A stretch of 21,058 nucleotides of DNA from a virus. Location of the stretch: positions 1-21,058 of IMG/VR virus record IMGVR_UViG_3300028806_000042; one strand, written 5' to 3'. How positions within the stretch are numbered: the stretch's first letter is position 1; every line of letters begins with the position of its first letter. The position numbers were made by a program, and so were the translations under genes. Shown here piece by piece: positions 15,211 through 21,058 of this stretch. The notes beneath the pieces are model-generated. The model was given only the letters and a program-made list of their open reading frames with translations, did not search any database and was not told where the DNA came from.

Positions 15211-18200
15211 TGGATACTGAAACATCTATTGAGATCACACCCCAAAATCCATTCACTATAGATATTCCCACTAAAGAAGGTGAAGATCAAGGTATCGGTT
15301 ATCCTGGTTATCCTGTAGAGCCAGAAAAGGTTGGCTTTGTCAAAACTGCACTAAATGAATTTAAAGAAATGTCTTCCGTATCTCATTTATTACATTGGGC
15401 AAATGCACCATTAACTAAGCCAGCCGGATTAGAAGTCCAATCTCTCTATCCTGAAGTGAATGACAAGTTTTATAATCCACCGCCTGATGGCTGGTCGCCT
15501 AAACAAGAAATAGAAAAATTAAGTGATATATTAGACCCTAAGTTCATTCCTAAGTTATTAAATACTAAAAGTCCTGATGATTTTAACTATCAATTAGATA
15601 GTATCAATGAGGAAGCCATACGAACACATGAACTAGAAAATGGCTCAACACTTGCCAAGATTTTGGGAGGTGGAATAGGACTAACGCTAGGCAGTATTGA
15701 AAACTTGATCCCATTAGCATCCATTGCGACTAAGGCAAAATTCGGTACAGGGTTTGTATCTGCTGTACTAAAAAGTTCACCTAGCATTTTAGCGGCGTCT
15801 GCTATCCATGAAGGCGCAGTACAGATGGATAAAGTAGAAGGAAACCTATCTGAATTTCTGAAGGATACATTCATTGATACCGCTTTTGGCGTCACATTCT
15901 TTGGACTAATAGGTGGTGGAAAGTCATTAATCAATCTAGTTGAGTTTAATAAATTAAAACAATTTGGTAGAGATTGGTTAGATGGAATCGGTTTTAATTA
16001 TAAAGTTGATAAGAAAGGCAACCTATTAGGATTTGAAGCAGTAGACACAACAGGTTCCTTAAGTGCAGCAAAAGTCACTCGCGCACAAGAACATGCTGAT
16101 TCGGCATTCTATAAGGGTGGATTGTTTAAACTTCCTTATGTGGGTGATGTCGCACTTGCTGCCGTATCTGGAAATATCCCTGGGTTAAAATATATCTTCG
16201 GTTCTCCATTAGTTCAGTTAAAAACGTCTGACTATAAAGCTGCTAATGCTTTTGCTGATGCAGCGTTTGATCACTTCATCACGACTGAAGGTGAAGCTAA
16301 AGGCGGTGTTAGACCTAAGAGTTTTGAATTAAAAGTAAAACAAACAAGGGCTGCATTAACTGCTCTTAAGGTTCAGACAGATGCCTTACATGCTGAAAGA
16401 AATGGCTATAGCATTACTGCACGGCCAACACTAAACATTCAGAATGCTTGGAGTGCGATCAAACAAAAGTCGATTGAAACTCTATCTAAAGAATCTAAGA
16501 CTACTAATTATGTAGGACGTGAAGAATTCATGGATGAAATACAAAAAGTTTTATATTCTAAAACATCCAGTGAACATGCTGCTGTCAATGATGCTGCTGC
16601 ACTTTACCGTAAGATCATTGATGATACCTGGGCTGATTATAGAAAAGCTTATAACCTTCCTGATGACTGGCTTCCACCTAGAACGGCTGAAGCTTATTTG
16701 ATGAGAGTTTATAACACACCCTTCTTACAAGAAACCCAAGGTTTATGGATGCAAACTGTTTCTAAATGGCTTGCTGATTCAGACGAACTCATTACCCAGA
16801 AAATGAAACCTATACATGATTTAGAATCTCAAATTAAAGATTTTGAAGTTGCTCACACCAAAGCCGTTGAAGAATTAGGAAAGAGAGAAGCAAAACTTAA
16901 TCCTGGTACAGAATATGTCACCACTGAAGTAGCACGTAAATTAAATCGTCATAAGTATCAAGAACGTTTAACGGCTGGAATTAATGAAATACCAGGACAA
17001 GTTGAAACGCTAGCATCTTCAGAAATGGCAGTCGATGAGAAACATATTGTGACACTAGCAGATATGAAACAACAGTTAAGAACATTAAAAGATAATCTGC
17101 AAAATGAATTGAGAAGAAATCCTGAATATAATATTCATGTAGATAATGTTCATGCACTCTCTGCTGATGAGGCGAAAGCACTTAAAGGAATTCTAACACC
17201 GCTTAATAATTTGAAAAAACAAATTGATGAACAACAACAAATAGTATCTGAATTAAAGAAAAAGAAATCTCGTAAATTAGCTACGACTAAAAAACAAGAA
17301 ACGACAGAGAAAGCAAAACCTCACGCAGAAGAATATCTCGAACAAGAAGAAAATATCAAAAAGGAAGAAGCTAAACTCCATGAATTGAAAATGGCACATG
17401 CTGATGAAGAATATAATCTTTATGATAAAGCGAGAAGTGGCCAGATTAATCCTAGACTTTATTATCCTGAAAACTTTAAATTCAAAGATGTGAATGACAG
17501 ATTAAAGTTTAGAGATGTTTATGGTTCAGATATTTACCGCAACAATGCAGCTAAAGCTTATTACGATTCAATTATGCACATGCAACCTGAAGATATTGTC
17601 TCTGATGTGTTTGGAAAAGTTATGGGGAATTCTGATTCAAATCCATTAAAACAACGAACTTTGATGATTCCAGATGAAATTCTTTATAACAATAATTTTC
17701 TGACGAAAGATGTTTTTGCCAAGACTGCCAATTATGTTAACTATCTTTCAAGACGGACTCACTTAAAAACATCGTTTGAGAATGTAACGGTCAATGGAAA
17801 CTTTGAAGAACTCGCTGAAAACCTTTTGACTGAATATCAATCAAGACGGGATGTCATCAATAATAAAATAGAAAAATTGACTGATCCTAAAGAGATTGAA
17901 AAACAAAAGAAATTGTTAAGAGAAGAAGGTGTCAAGTTTGATAAAATAAAAAAAGTTATGAGAAATCTATTTGAAAATAGAATGATGGGTATTAATAAAA
18001 GAAACGACTTTGACTTGATGGCTAGACGTTCATGGATGGCTTTAACTGCTGCATCTAATTTACATAATCTTCCCGCCACACAAATAACCGATCTTGCCTG
18101 GGGAGGGTTTCAACATGGTTTATGGCCATACGTAAGAGATGGTATCTATCCTCTCATGCAAAGTTTAGGTGGTATGTTAAAGACTAAAGATGCTGAAGCT

Positions 18201-19259
18201 CTACGTGAAATGGCCCCGCATATTAATTTAGGTTATCAGGATATGCTAAACAACTATGCTGATAAAAACTGGCATTCTGAATTACAACCTTATTTAAATA
18301 TGGGCAAAATCGTAAGTGGCATAGAAAAATATGCCCACTTTTCAGCATTAACCGATTTATCACCTTATATAGATAATGCTCTTCAGCGAGCGCATGGCAG
18401 TGTGATTCAATCACGTTTTATGGAACTTCTCCATAAGCAAGTTAAGAATGGAAAGCTATCTGAAAAAGAATCTCTCTATTTAAGAAAGTATGGAATTGAT
18501 CCCAAAGAGTGGGCAAAGAAGATGACAGATGCCTATAAAACTGCGGGTGGGTTTCAGACTAAATTAGGTGGCTATATGTCAAAATCTTGGCAGTGGCAAG
18601 ACCTTGAAGCTGCTAATCTATTTAATGACGCAGTGTTTCGTGGGATTCAAAATACTCTTGTGTGGAAAGGAATGTCTGATAGTCCATTCTTTGCTGATAA
18701 CCTAATAGGTATGTTTTTTCACACTTTTACGGGTTGGACTTATTCAGCTACTAATCGTTATCTCATTCCAGCATTACAACATCCTGACGGCGAACTTTTG
18801 CTTAAGATGATGTGGATGTTAGGTGCAGGTGCTATGGTCAGTCCAATGCGTAGAATCGCTCGTGGTGATGATCCCATCCCAGATGATATGACACCCGCAC
18901 AACATGCCTATGAAGCTTGGCAAGATAGCGGGGTGACGAGTTCCCTCAATAATGTATTAGCAATAGCAAACTTCATGTCTGATGATAAATTGCTAGGCGA
19001 TTTAAAGAACGATAAATTTAAAAATCGTGCTAAGACTGGCATTTTTGGCATGAGTGATGTCGTTAGTTCTACAGCTAGTCGAATATCTGACGTATTAGGG
19101 ATGGCTACTTCTCGTGATTGGAATGAAAAAGACCTTAAGACCGCAGCACACATGCTGCCTATTACAGGTGCTATGTATGGCCATTACTTCAGTGATAAAC
19201 TGATAGAAGGATGGAATTTACCAAGAAATAGAAGAGCAGCACAACTTGAAAATGGTTAA
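15210..19259 (+). CDS. Large internal/ejection virion protein, T7 gp16-like, without visible transglycosylase domain
   Basis: From ATG 15210 it encodes 1349 residues, close to T7 gp16 (1318). Hydrophobic helices occur at about residues 145-245 (AKILGGGIGLTLGS and TAFGVTFFGLIGGG) and near the C-terminus at about 1164-1220 (FFHTFTGWTY, MMWMLGAGAMVSP). Several charged coiled-coil stretches fall at about 537-565, 617-640 and 661-740, the last very Lys/Glu rich. In T7 this protein crosses the inner membrane and drives the first step of DNA entry. T7 gp16 carries a lytic transglycosylase domain at its N-terminus; here the first 150 residues (Pro-rich, then helical) show no ESRG- or GPALG-like motif, so that domain seems absent. 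It follows the gp15-like gene with a one-base overlap and is followed by the tail fibre. Confidence 0.88.
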   Translation: MDTETSIEITPQNPFTIDIPTKEGEDQGIGYPGYPVEPEKVGFVKTALNEFKEMSSVSHLLHWANAPLTKPAGLEVQSLYPEVNDKFYNPPPDGWSPKQEIEKLSDILDPKFIPKLLNTKSPDDFNYQLDSINEEAIRTHELENGSTLAKILGGGIGLTLGSIENLIPLASIATKAKFGTGFVSAVLKSSPSILAASAIHEGAVQMDKVEGNLSEFLKDTFIDTAFGVTFFGLIGGGKSLINLVEFNKLKQFGRDWLDGIGFNYKVDKKGNLLGFEAVDTTGSLSAAKVTRAQEHADSAFYKGGLFKLPYVGDVALAAVSGNIPGLKYIFGSPLVQLKTSDYKAANAFADAAFDHFITTEGEAKGGVRPKSFELKVKQTRAALTALKVQTDALHAERNGYSITARPTLNIQNAWSAIKQKSIETLSKESKTTNYVGREEFMDEIQKVLYSKTSSEHAAVNDAAALYRKIIDDTWADYRKAYNLPDDWLPPRTAEAYLMRVYNTPFLQETQGLWMQTVSKWLADSDELITQKMKPIHDLESQIKDFEVAHTKAVEELGKREAKLNPGTEYVTTEVARKLNRHKYQERLTAGINEIPGQVETLASSEMAVDEKHIVTLADMKQQLRTLKDNLQNELRRNPEYNIHVDNVHALSADEAKALKGILTPLNNLKKQIDEQQQIVSELKKKKSRKLATTKKQETTEKAKPHAEEYLEQEENIKKEEAKLHELKMAHADEEYNLYDKARSGQINPRLYYPENFKFKDVNDRLKFRDVYGSDIYRNNAAKAYYDSIMHMQPEDIVSDVFGKVMGNSDSNPLKQRTLMIPDEILYNNNFLTKDVFAKTANYVNYLSRRTHLKTSFENVTVNGNFEELAENLLTEYQSRRDVINNKIEKLTDPKEIEKQKKLLREEGVKFDKIKKVMRNLFENRMMGINKRNDFDLMARRSWMALTAASNLHNLPATQITDLAWGGFQHGLWPYVRDGIYPLMQSLGGMLKTKDAEALREMAPHINLGYQDMLNNYADKNWHSELQPYLNMGKIVSGIEKYAHFSALTDLSPYIDNALQRAHGSVIQSRFMELLHKQVKNGKLSEKESLYLRKYGIDPKEWAKKMTDAYKTAGGFQTKLGGYMSKSWQWQDLEAANLFNDAVFRGIQNTLVWKGMSDSPFFADNLIGMFFHTFTGWTYSATNRYLIPALQHPDGELLLKMMWMLGAGAMVSPMRRIARGDDPIPDDMTPAQHAYEAWQDSGVTSSLNNVLAIANFMSDDKLLGDLKNDKFKNRAKTGIFGMSDVVSSTASRISDVLGMATSRDWNEKDLKTAAHMLPITGAMYGHYFSDKLIEGWNLPRNRRAAQLENG

Positions 19260-19278
19260 TTTTAAGGATGGTTAAATT

Positions 19279-20631
19279 ATGTCAGATGTCTTGATAGGTG
19301 ATATTTTACCCTACACACAGTCTCCCGCTACTAGCATAGGACAGACAATTTTCAGCACTAATTGGACGGCAAACTATCCTTCTGATGTCGTAGTTTATTA
19401 CACACCACTTGGCAATCCTCCCAATGATGTCACACAGATTTTAAACTATCCGGCGGACTATACAGTCACATTCGTTGGCAGCCAGCAAGATGTTCAAGTG
19501 ACTCTAACAACGGGTGCTATAAACATTGGCGATATTATCACTATCACTAGACAAACCCCTGCTGATAGAGAAAATCTTTATACCAATACTAATTTCACCC
19601 CCAGTATGCTTAATAACGATTTTGGCATACTGACTCTAGTCGATCAGCAAGCGCAATTAGTAAACCAACTTATCGGGCCACGTTACAATTATTCTGCGAA
19701 GATTACCAATGTAGTAGACACTATTTTGCCTATTCTTCCACCTAATTATATGTGGGTGAAGAATAGTGCAGGTACTGGAATCATTGCATTGCCTTATCCA
19801 AGTGCAACTGTTCCTGGTGGTGGCACGATTAACCCTGGCTTAATAAATGAATTAGCAGTGTATCTAGCTAATGGTACTACAGTAAGCGGATTGACTACGG
19901 CTTCTAATGGGATACTCGTCACATCGAATGTAGGCGTTCCTAGCATTAGTTCAACTTTACCTTCAGGTTTAACGATCCCCAATATAGTAGGTGCTGAAAC
20001 CATACATGGACTTGACAGCATATATGGACTTCAAACTATATATGATGTTAACGGCAATCTCATTTTATCAATGACACCAGAAGCGAGTGCCGTCAATTTT
20101 CTTAACATATCAAATAATGTAACGGGCAGTCCGCCTGGAATTAATGCAGAAGGATTAGACACAAATATTCCTTTATTTTTAAGTGGAAAAGGAACAAGCG
20201 GTACTAATATTAAAGGGTTTACGGATGGCACAGCTATTGTTTCTGGAAATGTAGGTGAAGTAATAACTATTAATATTCCTAATTCTGCTCCTATTGATTT
20301 ACCAAATCTTGTTATTACTGATATTACCTCATTAAATTTAAGTCCTGGTAATTGGTTTATTACAGGAAATATATATTTTACTTGGAGTGTTGCAGCAACA
20401 TCAAATGTAGGTATAGCTTGGATAAATACAGTATCTATCACTGAACCAGATGGTTCTATGTTAGCTGCTGCTCAAGGATATGTAGCTAGTGGAAGTGCAT
20501 TAGGTTTGAATGTACCCTCATTCACACTTAATATTAATACTGCCACAATAATTTATTTATCTTGTAGGGCTACTACTACTTCTGGTACTTCTAATGGATG
20601 TGGTAATCTAACAGCTATAAGAATTTCATAA
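19279..20631 (+). CDS. Tail fibre protein, modular, T7 gp17-like N-terminus
   Basis: This 450-residue protein begins with a virion-attachment domain like that of podophage tail fibres: about residues 1-135, with N-Y-P-A-D-Y-T-V and T-I-T-R-Q-T-P-A-D-R-E-N, then L-N-N-D-F-G-I-L-T-L-V-D-Q-Q. A linker follows (N-P-G-L-I-N-E-L-A-V-Y-L and S-G-L-T-T-A-S-N-G-I-L-V) with phrases that recur in fibres of unrelated phages. The C-terminal domain (about 310-450; G-N-V-G-E-V, then L-S-P-G-N-W-F-I-T-G-N) looks like a beta-sandwich receptor-binding tip. It forms trimeric fibres attached to the nozzle and selects the host. There is no separate chaperone motif. The ribosome site is AAGGA at 19264-19268. Modular exchange of the tip is likely, given the recurring blocks. 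Confidence 0.88.
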   Translation: MSDVLIGDILPYTQSPATSIGQTIFSTNWTANYPSDVVVYYTPLGNPPNDVTQILNYPADYTVTFVGSQQDVQVTLTTGAINIGDIITITRQTPADRENLYTNTNFTPSMLNNDFGILTLVDQQAQLVNQLIGPRYNYSAKITNVVDTILPILPPNYMWVKNSAGTGIIALPYPSATVPGGGTINPGLINELAVYLANGTTVSGLTTASNGILVTSNVGVPSISSTLPSGLTIPNIVGAETIHGLDSIYGLQTIYDVNGNLILSMTPEASAVNFLNISNNVTGSPPGINAEGLDTNIPLFLSGKGTSGTNIKGFTDGTAIVSGNVGEVITINIPNSAPIDLPNLVITDITSLNLSPGNWFITGNIYFTWSVAATSNVGIAWINTVSITEPDGSMLAAAQGYVASGSALGLNVPSFTLNINTATIIYLSCRATTTSGTSNGCGNLTAIRIS

Positions 20632-20637
20632 ATATAG

Positions 20638-20647
20638 AAAGGAAAGG
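20638..20647 (+). promoter_or_regulatory. Ribosome binding site that decides the 20654 start
   Basis: GAAAGGAAAGG ends at 20647, six bases before ATG 20654 and directly against the in-frame TTG at 20648. The normal spacing selects the ATG, which removes two residues from the longest open frame. Confidence 0.7.
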
Positions 20648-20653
20648 TTGATA

Positions 20654-20911
20654 ATGAAAGAAACTTTAGACAATGCAGAATTGAATTCGGTTAAAAAAGA
20701 TAATGAACAATTGAAAACTCAAATCGATCAGCATAGTAGAGCTGCTCAAGCATTGCTTGCACAATTGGATGCCCATAAATGTGAACTTGCTGATAGCCGT
20801 GCTATATCATTGCAGCTACGAACTAGGCTGGTGATGGCTGAAAAAGACCTTGAACAATTACATAAGAAAGTTAAAGAATTGGAAAAACCCGTGCCACCTC
20901 CCAAAGAATAG
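20654..20911 (+). CDS. Small coiled-coil protein after the tail fibre (85 aa)
   Basis: The function is unknown. Residues about 10-75 form one continuous helix with heptad-like Leu/Ala spacing (LKTQIDQHSRAAQALLAQLD and a later DLEQLHKKVKELEK), so it is probably a coiled-coil oligomer. It ends in a Pro-rich tail (PVPPPKE). There is no signal peptide, lipobox or membrane segment, which argues against a spanin (Rz-like) role despite the position after the fibre. Small coiled-coil proteins with this build often follow fibre genes in podophages and may help fibre folding or attachment, but this is inference. It is followed closely by another small gene whose AGGAG overlaps its stop codon. Confidence 0.75.
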   Translation: MKETLDNAELNSVKKDNEQLKTQIDQHSRAAQALLAQLDAHKCELADSRAISLQLRTRLVMAEKDLEQLHKKVKELEKPVPPPKE

Positions 20912-20922
20912 GAGTTAAAATT

Positions 20923-21058
20923 ATGCCGTTAATTAAATCTAGTTCTGATGATGCTAGGCAAAAGAACATAGCCGAGATGATCCATTCGGGCTACCCTGTT
21001 AAACAGGCGGTTGCAGCGTCCTACAATAATCAACGTGAAGCAGAGAGACACGCGCATG
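20923..21058 (+). CDS. Small conserved phage protein, partial at window end
   Basis: An open frame starts at ATG 20923 (AGGAG at 20910-20914, eight-base spacer) and runs off the window after 45 codons. The beginning MPLIKSSSDDARQKNIAEM, followed by G-Y-P-V-K-Q-A-V-A-A-S-Y, matches a very common small phage protein pattern (MPL-x-K-S-S-S ... N-I ... G-x-P-x-K-Q-A-x-A-x-A). Those proteins are usually 40-80 residues long and have no settled function; many are found in structural or packaging regions. The 3' end is missing, so length and any C-terminal part are unknown. Confidence 0.75.
   Translation, partial: MPLIKSSSDDARQKNIAEMIHSGYPVKQAVAASYNNQREAERHAH

Noticed and set aside
15590-15934. 114-codon reverse-strand open frame inside the gp16-like gene
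   Set aside because: It is fully embedded in the large forward gene and has no motif, ribosome site or neighbour on the same strand.
20031-20441. 136-codon reverse-strand open frame inside the tail fibre gene
   Set aside because: The frame is antisense to a clear fibre gene. Its Pro/Val-rich sequence is what the complement of Gly/Asn/Thr-rich coding produces. No independent start signal was seen.
20648-20653. TTG start extending the coiled-coil protein by two residues
   Set aside because: The purine-rich ribosome site ends at 20647 with no spacer before TTG; ATG 20654 has a six-base spacing.
20654-20911. Spanin (Rz-like) role for the coiled-coil protein
   Set aside because: The position after the fibre is suggestive, but there is no N-terminal membrane helix, signal peptide or lipobox.
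1-21058. tRNA genes, CRISPR arrays, insertion sequences, attachment sites
   Set aside because: Reading both strands showed no cloverleaf-like sequence with CCA-type end, no spaced direct repeats, no transposase or integrase, and no terminal inverted repeats flanking a gene. A tRNA scan would be needed to be certain.

Overview
This window is part of an AT-rich, tailed double-stranded DNA phage genome, or a prophage or metagenomic contig derived from one. It has the T7-like short-tail (podovirus) structural plan. The evidence is an ordered set of virion genes whose sizes and motifs match the T7 set: head-tail connector (portal), scaffold, coat protein, tail tubular proteins A and B, three internal/ejection proteins like gp14, gp15 and gp16, and a tail fibre. 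Ejection proteins of this kind point to a Gram-negative host, but nothing here identifies the species. No RNA polymerase, DNA polymerase, integrase, terminase large subunit, tRNA, CRISPR array or insertion sequence is visible. Nearly all the DNA is coding, and no gap exceeds about 120 bases.

Left region (1-1345). After a short leader with a possible promoter come three small, tightly packed forward genes (121-906). The first is unrecognised. The second is a DUF2829/Tad2-like protein, a family that includes phage inhibitors of the Thoeris defence. The third is a small Cys/His protein that may bind zinc. Facing them on the reverse strand is a lysozyme-like (soluble lytic transglycosylase-type) gene whose 3' end overlaps the third forward gene by 38 bp.

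Right region (1386-21058). A divergent promoter candidate overlaps the start of the lysozyme gene and would fire rightward into one long forward block. Its order is: terminase small subunit-like protein; a possible overlooked 44-residue frame; a small charged protein; portal; a Bbp19-like small protein; scaffold; a 117-bp leader; coat protein; two large beta-rich structural proteins sharing a paralogous N-terminal domain (probable head fibre/decoration or accessory tail proteins); tail tubular proteins A and B; internal virion proteins; tail fibre; a small coiled-coil protein; and the start of another small phage gene cut by the window edge.

How the genes fit together: the terminase small subunit selects DNA for packaging through the portal into a capsid built on the scaffold. 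The tubular proteins and fibre form the tail and bind the host. The gp14/15/16-like proteins would be ejected to make a conduit across the cell envelope. The gp16-like protein shows no N-terminal transglycosylase domain, whereas a free-standing lysozyme-like protein of similar size is encoded on the opposite strand. The Tad2-like protein probably protects infection from a nucleotide-signalling defence. The points most worth testing are the Tad2-like gene and its unknown neighbours, the reverse-strand lysozyme, the hidden frame at 1963-2097, and the domain duplications in the structural proteins.
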